Shown here piece after piece: positions 16,819 through 26,301 of a stretch of 64,000 nucleotides of DNA (position 1 is the stretch's first letter; each line of letters starts with the position of its first letter). Below the pieces are notes generated by a model. That model ran no database searches and was not told the DNA's origin. It worked only from the letters and a program-made list of their open reading frames with translations. Source of the stretch: JAIBJN01 sp963842305 (GTDB lineage: Bacteria > Actinomycetota > Thermoleophilia > Gaiellales > Gaiellaceae). The DNA is taken from positions 124,001 through 188,000 of the forward strand of contig CAWJFW010000008.1 of the NCBI GenBank assembly GCA_963842305.1, in the 5' to 3' direction. A program made the translations under genes and the position numbers.

Positions 16819-18118
16819 ATGCAAACACCATTCGCGCGGATTGGAACGATCAGGTTCATCGCTCTCGCACTGCTCGTCGCCGCAGTCGTTGCGGTCGGGG
16901 GAGCCGCCAAGAGCAGCGCGCACGGCCCGCCTGCAGGACCACCGGACACGTACATCACAGACTGGGATGCCGTCGGAAGCCAGGCGTTCACCGCAGCAGC
17001 GCTGTCGCCCGCCGAAGGCCACGTGATCTTCGCGTACGTGGCGATCGCGGTCTACGACTCGGTGATGGCGGTCGAGGGCGGGTATCGACCCTTCGCGGTC
17101 AAGGTCGACGCGCCCGACGGCGCCTCGGCCGAAGCAGCGGTTGCAGCAGCGGCCCACCGCATCCTCGTTCACTATCTGCCGGCTCAGGGGACAACGATCC
17201 TCGATCCGGCGTACGCGGCATCGCTGGCCACCATCCCCGACGGCCAGGCGAAGACGGACGGCGTCGCAACGGGTGAAGAGGTTGCCGCCCTTCTCATCGC
17301 CGAGCGCGCCGGCGACGGCTTCCGGGTGCCGGTGACGTACACGCCGCCGAGCCCGCCGATCCCCGGCGTTTGGCTCCCGACGGCGCCGACGCCGCCGATC
17401 GGCACGTACCTCGGGCTCATGGAGCCGTTCAGCCTCAAGTCGGCCGACCAGTTCCGACCGGGCGGGCCGCCGGCGCTCTCGAGCAAGCGGTGGGCGCGCG
17501 AGTACAACGAGGTCAAGGAGATCGGCTCGAGCACGAGCACGACGCGGAGCGCCGAGCAAACGCTGGCGGCGCGGTTCTGGGCGGAGCCTCCGGTGCAGCA
17601 GGCACGCGCCTCCCTCCGCAAGTTCGTCCTCGACCACGATCTCGACGTCGTCCAGGCGGCGCGATTCATGGCGATGACCTCCGTGGTCTACGCCGACGCG
17701 CTGATCGCGTGTTTCGAGGCCAAGTACCACTACGCGTTCTGGCGGCCGATCACCGCCATCCGTGCCGGCGAGACGGACGGCAACGCGGCGACCGTGGGCG
17801 ATCCCGCGTGGTCTCCCCTGCTGCCGGCCACGCCGAACCACCCGGAGTATCCGAGCGCACACTCCTGCGTCACGCCGGCGGGGGGACGTGTCATCGCCCG
17901 ATTCCTGGGGACGCAGCAGATCGACTTCACCGTCCCCAGCCTGACTGGGCTGGGAGACCGCCACTACGCCCGGGTCGAGCGACCTGCAGTACGAGGTCGG
18001 CAACGCCCGCATCTGGGGCGGCATCCACTACCGCTCCGCCGTCGAGGACGGAATCGCAATCGGCAAGCAGACCGTGCACCAGGTGCTCGCTCACAACTTC
18101 AAGAGGTCGACGCGCTAG
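16819..18118 (+). CDS. vanadium-dependent haloperoxidase-like / PAP2-fold secreted protein (frameshift near 17973)
   Basis: About 430 aa. The signal peptide MQTPFARIG..ALALLVAAVV is followed by an all-helical PAP2-type domain. Vanadate/phosphate ligands seen are KYHYAFWRP (Lys and Arg) and EYPSAHSC. The last, ARIWGGIHYR (Arg and His), appears only after a one-base shift. The frame changes between 17971 and 17978, and dropping one G of the run at 17972-17974 restores the family sequence to the TAG at 18116. The ATG at 16819 is chosen because GAGAGGAG precedes it; earlier in-frame ATGs at 16756 and 16765 lack a comparable site. It is exported and could halogenate or act as a phosphatase; the sequence does not tell which. 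Confidence 0.8.
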
Positions 18119-18143
18119 AGAAGCACGAACGTTCCCCGAAGGC

Positions 18144-18172
18144 GAGAAGGCCCGCACCTCGCGGGCCTTCTC
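18144..18172. terminator. intrinsic terminator after the haloperoxidase-like gene
   Basis: Perfect 12-base stem (18144-18155 with 18161-18172) and 5-base loop, 25 bases after the stop. No T-run follows. Confidence 0.7.
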
Positions 18173-18223
18173 CATGTCTCAGCCATTTGCAGTGGGCGTC
18201 GCTAGGTGCATTGCGCCCCCTTC

Positions 18224-18263
18224 TGCAGCCGAGATGTGGCCAGCTTGCAGCCCGGATGCAACC
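18224..18263 (+). promoter_or_regulatory. candidate SARP operator upstream of the TolB-like gene
   Basis: Heptamers TGCAGCC (18224), TGTGGCC (18235), TGCAGCC (18246) and TGCAACC (18257) are spaced exactly 11 bases three times over. It is the same array as at 9533-9571, within a repeat (9521-9606 and 18211-18300). The TolB-like start is 42 bases downstream. Confidence 0.6.
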
Positions 18264-18305
18264 GCTCTCCCGCACCCTCGCCCGAATCGACCACCGAGGA
18301 GAGTG

Positions 18306-19266
18306 ATGATCATGATTCGCATCTGGCCCGCACTGGCTGTCGTCCTTGTCATGGGTCTAGCGGGAGCAGGGCCGGCATTCGGCGCCTTCCCGGGCGAGAA
18401 CGGGAAGATCGCCTTCGACAGCGACCGCCGTGGCGGCGACGAGGACATCTGGACGATGGACCCGGACGGGCGGAACCTCGTCAACCTGACCGCCAAGTCC
18501 AAGGCCAACGACTTCGCTCCAAACTGGCGGGCGGACGGGCGGAGGATCGCGTTCATGAGCGATCGCGTCACCGCCACGAATCCCGAAGGCGACTCCGAGA
18601 TCTTCATCATGAAGGCCGACGGGTCGCACCTGAGGCAGATCACCTTCAACGCCCTCGACGACGAGGAGCCGGCGTGGTCGCCGGACGGTCGGAGGATCGT
18701 CTTTGCCAGAGACTTCGACCCGATCCAGGGTCAGATCGACTGCGACCTCTTCACGATGAACGCCGACGGCACCGACCAGCGGAACCTCACGAGCTCGCCG
18801 GGCGTCCTGGATCAGGAGCCGAACTGGTCGGCGGACGGCAGGAGGATCGCCTTCATGAGCGACCGCGACGGCGCCGACTTCGAGGTCTACACGATGAGGC
18901 CCAACGGCTCGAACGTCCGGCAGCTCACGTCCAACGACGCGGGCGAGTTCCATCCGAACTGGTCACCGGACAGCGGGCAGATCACCTTCACCAGCATACG
19001 GGACGGCGGCTGTCCGAGGTCTACGTCGATGGACGCCGACGGCACGCGACCAGACGAACGTGACCGCCAACCCCGCCGGAGGCGACGGCGTCAGCGCCTG
19101 GTCGCCGGACGGCGAGAAGATCGTCTACATCAGCGGCGACCACGACATCCACACGATGAACGCCGACGGCAGCGGCAAGGTGCGCCTGACCAGGGGCCCG
19201 GCGTTCGACTTCGAGTCTGACTGGCAGCCGCTCCCCGACGGCCACAGCCACGACCGACACCGGTGA
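18306..19266 (+). CDS. secreted TolB-like WD40/PD40 beta-propeller protein (three frameshifts near 19010-19050)
   Basis: About 320 aa. Signal peptide, then propeller blades with the repeated pattern PDGRRIAFMSDR..DIWTMDPDG, the PD40/TolB signature. GAGGAG at 18296 precedes ATG codons at 18306 and 18312; either could start. The frame is lost near 19010, 19028 and 19047 and recovered by dropping single bases, after which the last blade (SAWSPDGEKIVYIS) runs to TGA at 19266. Blades are intact on both sides, so sequencing error is likelier than decay. It probably binds other proteins or ligands outside the cell; its operator-like repeats tie it to the SARP circuit. Confidence 0.75.
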
Positions 19267-19273
19267 AATCGGC

Positions 19274-19303
19274 GAGGGGCCGTTGCGCGAGCAGCGGCCC
19301 CTC
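19274..19303. terminator. bidirectional terminator with GCGA tetraloop
   Basis: A 13-base stem with one T-G wobble closes a GCGA (GNRA) loop between two convergent genes. It can end transcription from both. Confidence 0.75.
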
Positions 19304-19304
19304 C

Positions 19305-19862
19305 CTACCCGCGACCAGGCGGCAGCGAACGCGTCCAGGGCCGCGAGCGTCGCCTCGACCTGCTCCGGCACGAGAGGCACCCGCTTCACGAGGGGCGGGA
19401 AGAGGACCCAGACGACCGAGCCGCCCATGTGACGGATGACCGGCCGGCCGTCGGGCTCGACGCGGATGCGCTCGAAGTGGACCCGGCTCAGCAGCTCGCC
19501 GAGGCGCGCGTCCGAGCCGAGCCGCTCCGCCAGCTGCTCGCCCGCCGCGTCCCCTCGCTTCGCCCGAAACCGCACGCCTTGCATCTTCACCACGCCCTTG
19601 CCGCGGGCCGACAGTCCGCGGGTCGCGGGGAGCACCGGCTCCTCGGTCGAGAGCTCGAGGCCGTAGTTGCCGCCGAAGATCCGTGCCGTCCCGCGTCACT
19701 TGGAGGCGCACGGGCGGCCTGCCGGCCGGCGAGCGAGAGGCGCGCCCAAAGCGGGCTCAGCCGCTCGACCTCCGTGTAGCCGGCCCGCCCGAGGCTCTCG
19801 ATCGCGTCGTCGAGCGCGAGGACGGCCCGCGTTGCGCGCAGGGCCTTCGACGCGGAAGGAGC
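19305..19862 (-). CDS. DUF3156-like protein (frameshifted)
   Basis: Roughly 180 codons directly after the glutamine-synthetase-like gene. Readable pieces in order: ALDDAIESLGRAGYTEVERL, a VRLQVTRDG strand, GGNYGLELSTEEPVLP, then VVKMQGVRFRAKRGD and ERIRVEPDGRPVIRHMGGS. The piece order and KRVPLVPEQVEATLAALDAF resemble DUF3156 proteins, recalled rather than searched. Frame changes lie near 19690, 19720 and 19315. No standard start codon is visible after the preceding stop, so the 5' end is approximate. The stop proposed is TAG (19307-19305). Function unknown. Confidence 0.45.
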
Positions 19863-21188
19863 CTAGAGAGCGTCGGCGTACTCGCGCAGCTCCCAGTCGG
19901 TCACGGCGAGCTGGAAGCGCCGCCACTCGTTTCGCTTGATCGTCGTGAACGCCTGCATGAACTGCTCCCCGAACGCGGAGCGCGTGAACTCGTCGGCCTC
20001 GAGGGCGTCGAGCGCCTCTCCGAGCGAGAGCGGCACCGTCTCCCGCTCGACCGGAGGCTCGTAGACGCGCTCCGTTCGGCGGCCCGGGGTCGAGCTGGCG
20101 CTCGACGCCGTCCACGCCCGCGAAGATGTGGACGGCCGAGGCGAGGTACGCGCTGGCGCTGCCGTCGGCGAGACGCGACTCCAGCCGCGCCGCCTTGCCC
20201 CGCTCGGCGGGGATGCGGACGCAGACCGACCGGTTGTCCGTGCCCCAGTCGACGAAGTAGGGGCCGAGCTCCTGCGCGACGAAGCGCTTGTAGGCGTTGA
20301 CTGTCGGCGCGCACACGGCCGTCATCCCGCGCGCGTGCGCGAGGACGCCGCCCATGAACCACCGGGCCGGCTCGGAGAGCCCGAGCTCGCCGTCCGGATC
20401 GTCGAAGGCGTTCCTGTCGCCGTCCCAGGCCGAGAAGTGGAGGTGGTAGCCGGACGTCCCTCCGCCCTCGGTCGGCCTGCCGATGAAGGTGGCGACGAGG
20501 CCGTGGAGTCGCGGCGGTCTCCTTGATCGCGAGCTTGAGGAGGTGCGCCTCGTCGGCCGCCGTGAGGGCGTCCGCGAAGCGCGTGTTGATCTCCCACTGC
20601 GAGGGGTCGTACTCGTGGTTCACGCAGACGAAGGGAAGGCCGAGCCCGCGGACGTTGTCCTCCATCTCGCGAACGACGCCGCCCGGATCGGTGCGCGCGT
20701 CCATCCGGTAGACAAGCCCGGGCGTCGGCTGGTACGGCTCGAGCCGGCCCTCCGGGGTCCAGCGCAGGAGGAAGAACTCGAGCTCGTGGCCCGACGGAGA
20801 TCTGCAGGCCCTTCGCCTCGGCGGCGGCGATCGCCCGGCGGAGGATGTTGCGCGGATCCGTCTCGAGCGGCTCGTCGTCGAGGCGGCAGTCGGCGAGGCA
20901 GATCGCCGTCTCGCGCTCCCACGGGACGATGCGGAGAGTCTCGAGGTCGGGAACGACCTGCATGTCGCGGAAGTTGACCTCGTCCCGGATCCCGGTCCCG
21001 TCGGGCATGACCCCGGTGTGGTCGATGGCGAAGACCGAAACGCAGAAGTTGAGGCCGTCCTCGCAGGCCTCTTCGAGCACCTCCAGCGGAATCGCCTTGG
21101 CCCTGGTCGTGCCGATCAGGTCTGTGTAATGAACGCGGACGCGCGTGACGCCCGCTTTCGCGAGCTCGCCAAGCTTGTCGTCCGCCAT
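19863..21188 (-). CDS. glutamine synthetase-like glutamate-amine/ammonia ligase (three frameshifts)
   Basis: About 441 aa once frames are joined. N-terminus MADDKLGELAKAGVTRVRV; HEYDPSQWEIN (Glu/Gln active-site strand); ATFIGRPTEGGG and YHLHFSAWD; PTVNAYKRF (ATP loop); NRSVCVRIP; and ARLESRLADGSASAY near the end. Frame breaks lie near 20790, 20512 and 20075, each a single base. ATG at 21188 overlaps the permease stop (TGATG). The family ligates glutamate to ammonia or an amine. The permease partner suggests use of an imported amine or amino acid, as in gamma-glutamylputrescine synthetases, but the substrate is not shown. Confidence 0.75.
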
Positions 21189-22676
21189 CAGCGCTCGTCG
21201 TCGTGGGGCAGGTGGGGCCCGCCGGGCTCGACCGGCGGCGGCAGCTCCTCCTCGATCAGTCTCGGTCTCACGATAGACCTCCGCGAGCGGCACAGGCCTC
21301 ATGATCGCGTTCAGGCTCTTGTACGTGTAGAGGTTGTAGACAGCGAGAACGCCGCGGCGATCAGCAGGAAGATGAACCAGCGCCAGTAGATCGAGCTGGC
21401 CTCGATGCCGGGCGGAGCGATCTTGTAAGCGGCCAGGCCGAGCAGGCCGATGCCGAGGATCTGCGGGATCGGCACGAGCGGCGAGCGGTACGGGCGCTCC
21501 GCGTTCGGCTCACGCCGGCGCAGCATGAGCACCGAGACGTGGATGATGACGTAGGCGGTCGCCCAGCCGAGCACGCCGGCGAGGATGAGCTGGATGAAGC
21601 CGGCGCCCTCGGCCTGGCCCCGAAAGGTTCATGCCGACCGGGATGGCCGCGATGACCAGGATCCCCACCCACGGGGCGCGGGTCGCCGGGATGAGCCACG
21701 CGAAGGGCGAAGGGAGCTGCCTCGTCAGAGCCATGCCGTAGAGGATGCGGGGAACGCCCGCCACAACCGCGTTGAGCGTTCCGATCGAGGCGAGGATGAC
21801 GATGATGCCCATCCACCACTTGCCCGCGTCGCCGAAAATGGCGACGCCCACGTCGACCGGGAATCGTCGGCGCGAGCGTCCCGAGCACGTCGCGCGGCAC
21901 GTAGCGCGCCGCGCGCGAGGCCGTAGAGAACGACGGGAATCGGCGATCAGCGCCAGCCCGAGGAAGATTCCCGACGTGGGATGTCCCGCGACGGGCGCTT
22001 CAGCTCCTCGGCAAGCGGGCACGTGTACTCGACGCCGACGAACGTGAAGATGGCAAGGCCGAGCAGCGCCGAGAGAAGGCTCCAGGTGAGGTCGATGTCG
22101 GGCAGCGCGCTTCCGATCGGATCGTTCGTGCCGGCGCCGGCGAGGCCGACGACGCCGACGACGAGCAGCGAGCCGGCGACCGCGAAGGTCAGGAAGATCT
22201 CGAGCACGGCGAACGGCCGGATCCCCAGCAGGTTGATCACGGCGATGAACGCCATGTAGACGAACGCCCAGAACTTGTAGTCGCCCGGCGCGCCGAGGAC
22301 GTCCGCCGTGATGAGGCTGGAGACGAAGTTCTCGGCCGTGCCTGGGAAGAGCTGGACGGCGATGTAGCCGACGCCGACCGTGATCGTCGCGAAGAAGGGC
22401 CCGAGCCCCGCCCGGACGTACTCGTTCATCGAGCCCGCCTTCGGGATCATCGTCGCGAGCTCCGAGAAGCTCATGGCCGCGAAGATCATCGTGACGAAGC
22501 CGATCGCGAGCGCGATCAGCCACACCCAGCTGGCGAAGAACCCGCCTGCAACCGTGGCGAGCACACTCGAGGCGACGATCAGGCTGAACGTCGTGCCGAT
22601 CGCCGTCGGCAGCCCGACCGACTCGTCGTTCGAGCCCGACCCAGGTGGCCTGTGCCGATTGCCCAGCAGCCGCCAT
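21188..22676 (-). CDS. APC-family amino acid/amine permease (multiple frameshifts)
   Basis: About 495 aa of a 12-helix transporter. Readable helices include ATVAGGFFASWVWLIALAIG, FFATITVGVGYIAVQLFPGT, a helix ending in FTFVGVEYTCPLAEELKRP and GILVIAAIPVGMNLSG, then REPNAERPYRSPLVP before the last helices. Frame breaks lie near 22645, 21990, 21930, 21858, 21622, 21345 and 21255. GGGAGG precedes the ATG at 22676. The C-terminus runs to a TGA overlapping the glutamine-synthetase-like start. It probably imports the amine used by the downstream ligase and perhaps by the divergent nitrilase/FAD operon. Confidence 0.7.
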
Positions 22677-22710
22677 GTGCCCTCCCTCGGTTTGCGCCTC
22701 GGAGCGGTTT

Positions 22711-22725
22711 TGTATTCAGAATGCG
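22711..22725. promoter_or_regulatory. imperfect palindrome in the divergent promoter
   Basis: ATTC-A-GAAT centred on 22718, extended by G and C on the flanks, inside the 58-base gap between the permease and SDR starts. FadR/GntR-type repressors use sites of this size and shape; no such regulator is encoded in the window. Confidence 0.35.
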
Positions 22726-22734
22726 ATCGCCAGT

Positions 22735-23497
22735 ATGAGTCCACAGGCCGGGGTTTTGCAAGGCCAGACGGCTCTGGTCACGGGTGCGGCCAGGGGTCTC
22801 GGCTACGCGGCCGCCCGCCGGCTCGGAGCAGACGGCGCCCGCGTCGCCCTGCTCGACCGCGACGGCGACGCGCTCGCGGACGCGGCCGAGCAGCTCGCGG
22901 GCGAGGGGATCGAGGCGACCCCGTTCGTTGCCGACGTGACCGTCGAGGACGAGGTTCGCGGCGCCGTCGCGACCGTGCTGGCGCGCCGACGGCCGGATCG
23001 ACATCCTCGTCAACAACGCTGGCATCTATCCCCACTTCCCGTTCGAGGAGCTGACCTTCGCCGACTGGCGCCGCGTCCTGTCCGTGAACCTCGACGGCGT
23101 CTACCTTTGCTCGCACGCGGTCTTCCCCTCGATGCGAGAGCGCGGCTACGGCCGCATCGTCAACGTCTCCTCGGCGACGTTCCACATCGGCTATCCCGGC
23201 CTGACCGCATACGTCGCCAGCAAGGGCGGCATCATCGGCTTCACGCGCGCGCTCGCGAGCGAGGCGGGCCCGCACGGGATCACGGTCAACGCCGTCACAC
23301 CGGGCCTCGTGGCCACCGAGGGCGTACTCGAGGGCGAGGAGGCCGGCCTCTTCGACGAGATCGTCCCGGAGCAAGCCGTCCCGCGCCGCGGCGAACCCGA
23401 GGACATCGCCGAGTGCATCGCCTACCTCGCCAGCCCGGCCGCCGGCTTCATCACGGGGCAGGCAGTCAACGTCGACGGAGGCCACCGCTACCACTAA
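22735..23497 (+). CDS. SDR family oxidoreductase (frameshift near 22985)
   Basis: About 253 aa. TGAARGLG cofactor loop, DILVNNAGIYP, VNVSSATFH, YVASK (Tyr-x-x-x-Lys) and the C-terminal GQAVNVDGGHRYH are all present. The N-terminal third and the rest lie in different frames, joined by one base near 22985. ATG at 22735 is chosen as the first in-frame start that leaves the cofactor strand close to the N-terminus. It is the first gene of a plus-strand operon with a nitrilase, an FAD oxidoreductase and a P450. It probably acts on an alcohol or ketone intermediate. Confidence 0.8.
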
Positions 23498-23505
23498 GGA
23501 GTCAT

Positions 23506-24693
23506 GTGACCGATAACGATCAGCCAGTCGCCCCCTATCTCGCCGTCGGGCTCTCGACGGTCGTCCACGGGGTCGGCGAGCGCAAGCACATCGCGCGAAA
23601 CCTGGCCATCGTCGAGGACGGGATTCACGCGGCCATGTCCGTGATCGGCATCAACATGCCGGTGCGGGTGATCGCCCTTCCCGAGGGTGCGCTCACGGGT
23701 TTCACCGACGAGGCGTTCGACGTCCCCCACGTCACCGCCGCCCGCGACCTGTTCATCGACGTACCCGGCGAGGAGACCGAGCGGCTCTCTGCGCTCGCCC
23801 GCCACTACGACGTCTACCTGATGGTTCAGTGCAAGGCCCGCTGGCCCGAGGTGATCGCGGACCGCTACTTCAACATGCTCTTCGTGATCTCGCCCGAGGG
23901 CGAGGTCGTCCACCGCGCGGCGAAGAACCACCTCTGGTGCCGCGAGCGGTCCTGTACCCCGCACGACGTCTACGACCGCTGGGTCGAGCTCTTCGGCGAC
24001 GGGATCGATGCCTTTTACCCCGTCCTGCGGACCGAGGACATCGGCAACATCGGGACGATCTGCTGCTCGGACGGCGAGTACCCGGAGGCCGTCCGCGCGC
24101 TCGCCATGAACGGCGCCGAGGTCGTCTACCGGCCGAGCGAGGCGGTGCCGATGACCGGCGTCGGCTATCCCGGCGGCGGCACCTGGATGCTGCAGAATCG
24201 CGCTCACGCGCACTTCAACAGCGTCTACATGCTCTGCCCGAACGTCGGCCCCGTCTACCTCCATCCGCGGATGGAGCACCCGTACGACATCGGCGGCGGC
24301 AACTCCCACATCGTCGACTACATGGGGAACGTCGTCGCCTACAGCGCCTCCGGCTACAACACGTTCGTCTCCGGGATCGTCGACGTCGAGGCGCTGCGGC
24401 AGTTCCGGGTGATGAACCTGAACTCGAACTGGCTCAAGGACCTCCGCACCGAGGTCTTCCGGCGCATGTACGAGGAGCCGATCCACCCCGCGAATCTCTG
24501 GCTCGAGCAGGAGCCGTCCTCGCACGCCGAGGTGGACGAGGTCTACAGAGCCAACATCGGGCGCCTGGTCGAGCGCGGCACGTACACCCTCCCGGCGCGG
24601 ACGTTCCCGGGCGCCCGCTATATCCCGCCGGGCGACGAGCCGCCCGCCGAGGCCTGGGAGGACGCCAAGCACCTCTGGGACGACGAGGACTGA
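23506..24693 (+). CDS. nitrilase-superfamily carbon-nitrogen hydrolase
   Basis: 395 aa. The Glu-Lys-Cys triad is visible: Glu in ALPEGALTGF (about residue 60), Lys in AAKNHLW (about 139) and Cys in GTICCSDGEYPE (about 186). GTG at 23506 follows AAGGAG and lies 9 bases after the SDR stop; the ATG two bases earlier is out of frame and stops at once. The C-terminus is longer than in plain nitrilases. The family hydrolyses amides, nitriles or N-carbamoyl groups via a thioester. The stop overlaps the next ATG. Beside an amine permease and a GS-like ligase, amide or amine breakdown is plausible. Confidence 0.85.
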   Translation: MTDNDQPVAPYLAVGLSTVVHGVGERKHIARNLAIVEDGIHAAMSVIGINMPVRVIALPEGALTGFTDEAFDVPHVTAARDLFIDVPGEETERLSALARHYDVYLMVQCKARWPEVIADRYFNMLFVISPEGEVVHRAAKNHLWCRERSCTPHDVYDRWVELFGDGIDAFYPVLRTEDIGNIGTICCSDGEYPEAVRALAMNGAEVVYRPSEAVPMTGVGYPGGGTWMLQNRAHAHFNSVYMLCPNVGPVYLHPRMEHPYDIGGGNSHIVDYMGNVVAYSASGYNTFVSGIVDVEALRQFRVMNLNSNWLKDLRTEVFRRMYEEPIHPANLWLEQEPSSHAEVDEVYRANIGRLVERGTYTLPARTFPGARYIPPGDEPPAEAWEDAKHLWDDED

Positions 24694-26301
24694 TGGCGGA
24701 GAGCTACGACGTCGTGGTGGTCGGCGGCGGCCACAACGGGCTCGCTTGCGCCGGCTACCTCGCCAAGGCGGGGAAGCGGGTCCTCGTGCTCGAGGCTCGC
24801 TCCGTCGCGGGCGGCGGATGCGCCACCGAGGAGGTGGCCGCGCCTGGCTTCCGGCACAACTTCCACTCCAACTTCCACGGGATCATTCACATGGGCCCCG
24901 TCTACCGCGACCTCGAGCTCGAGCGCTACGGGGCCCGGTACGTCTTTCCCGAGAACCAGTTCGCCCACGTCTTCCCCGACGGCCGGGCGATCGTCTGCAG
25001 CCGAAGCGTCGAGCGCACCGCCGCGAGCATTGCGCGGTTCTCGAAGGCGGATGCAGAGACCTTCCGCGAGCTCGCGCACGCCTATCGCGACGTGCTCGAG
25101 CAGGGGTTCATCCCGGCGATGTTCTCGCCGCCGGTGCCGCCCTCGCAAGAGGCCGGCCCGCTCGAGGAGACGGTCGAGGGGCTCACGATGCTCCGCCACT
25201 TCCTCTCGACCCCGAATCACGTTGCGCGCGATCTCTTCGAGTCACCGGAGGCGCAGACGTGGCTCGGCTTCTGGGTCGCACAGCTCGCCGGCACCGGCGA
25301 CGTCTTCGGCCTCGGCGCCAACTACCCGGTCATGCTCGCCGGCTCGCTCGAGCCGTACGGCTGGGGGATCTGCGTCGGCGGCTCGAACGTCCTCGCCCAG
25401 GCGATGGTGCGCTTCCTCGAGGATCACGGCGGCGAGGTTCGGCTCGACTCGCCCGTCGCCCGGATCGAGGTCGGCGGCGGCATCGCCCGCGCGGTCGAGC
25501 TCGCCGACGGCGAGCGCATTCCCGTAGCGGGGATCCTCGTCTCCAACCTGGACCCGAAGATGACGTTCCTCGAGCTGGTCGGCGAGGGGGAGCTCGAAGG
25601 CGACTTCGCCCACGCATGCCGGCGCTGGCGCTACGACACCATGTCGATGTTCTGCGTCTACCTCGCGCTCGACGCGCCGGTCCGCTGGAAGGCCGCCGAC
25701 TGGGACAAAGGACGTCGAGAGCTGCTTCGCCGTCTCGCTCTGCGAGTCGCTCGACGTCCTCGACGACAACGCCTCCGATTGCCGCCTGGGTCTGCCGCCG
25801 CGGCAGCCCGGCCTCTTCACGGTTCATCCCTCGCTCTTCGAGCCGAGCCTCTGCCCGCCGGGCAAGGAGGCGACCTTCTGCGAGCAGATCGCTCCGTGGG
25901 AGCTGCGGCAGGGCGGCCACGAGGCGTGGGAAGACGTGAAGGACGACTACGCCGAGACGGTGCTCGACCGGTGGCGCGAGGCGCTCGTCTCGGGGCTCGA
26001 GCCCGAGCAGGTCGTCGGCCGCTACGTCGCGAGCCCGCTCGACATCGAGCTGCGCATGCCCAGCATGCGCCACGGCGACTGGAACCACGGCGAGATGACG
26101 CAGGACCAGCTCGGGATCTTCAGGCCCTTCCACGAGTATCCGCCCTACCGAACTGCCTTCGAGAACGTCTACCTGTGCGGCTCCTCGACGCATCCCGGCG
26201 GCTCGATCGGCGGCGCGTGCGGATACAACGCCGCCGGTGTGATCGCAAACGAGCTCGGGGTCGACGCGTGGTGGCGCCCGGCCGAGGCCGCAGTTGGCTG
26301 A
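24693..26301 (+). CDS. phytoene-dehydrogenase-like FAD-dependent oxidoreductase (frameshift near 25708)
   Basis: About 535 aa. Dinucleotide-binding VVVGGGHNGLACAGYLAKAG at the N-terminus and the C-terminal GGSIGGACGYNAAG typical of the carotenoid-desaturase/amine-oxidase fold. The frame shifts at the A-run 25707-25709; removing one A gives DKDVESCFAV and continues to TGA at 26299. ATG overlaps the nitrilase stop. Despite the name, there are no carotenoid genes around, so oxidation of an amine or a cyclic intermediate fits the operon better. Confidence 0.8.

Noticed and set aside
17971..17978. Programmed frameshift in the haloperoxidase-like gene
   Set aside because: No slippery heptamer or stimulatory hairpin, and many other single-base breaks occur in the neighbouring genes, so error is likelier.
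24693..26301. Carotenoid pathway gene
   Set aside because: The fold is that of phytoene desaturases, but no crtB, crtE or other carotenoid genes are near and the operon partners are nitrilase and P450.
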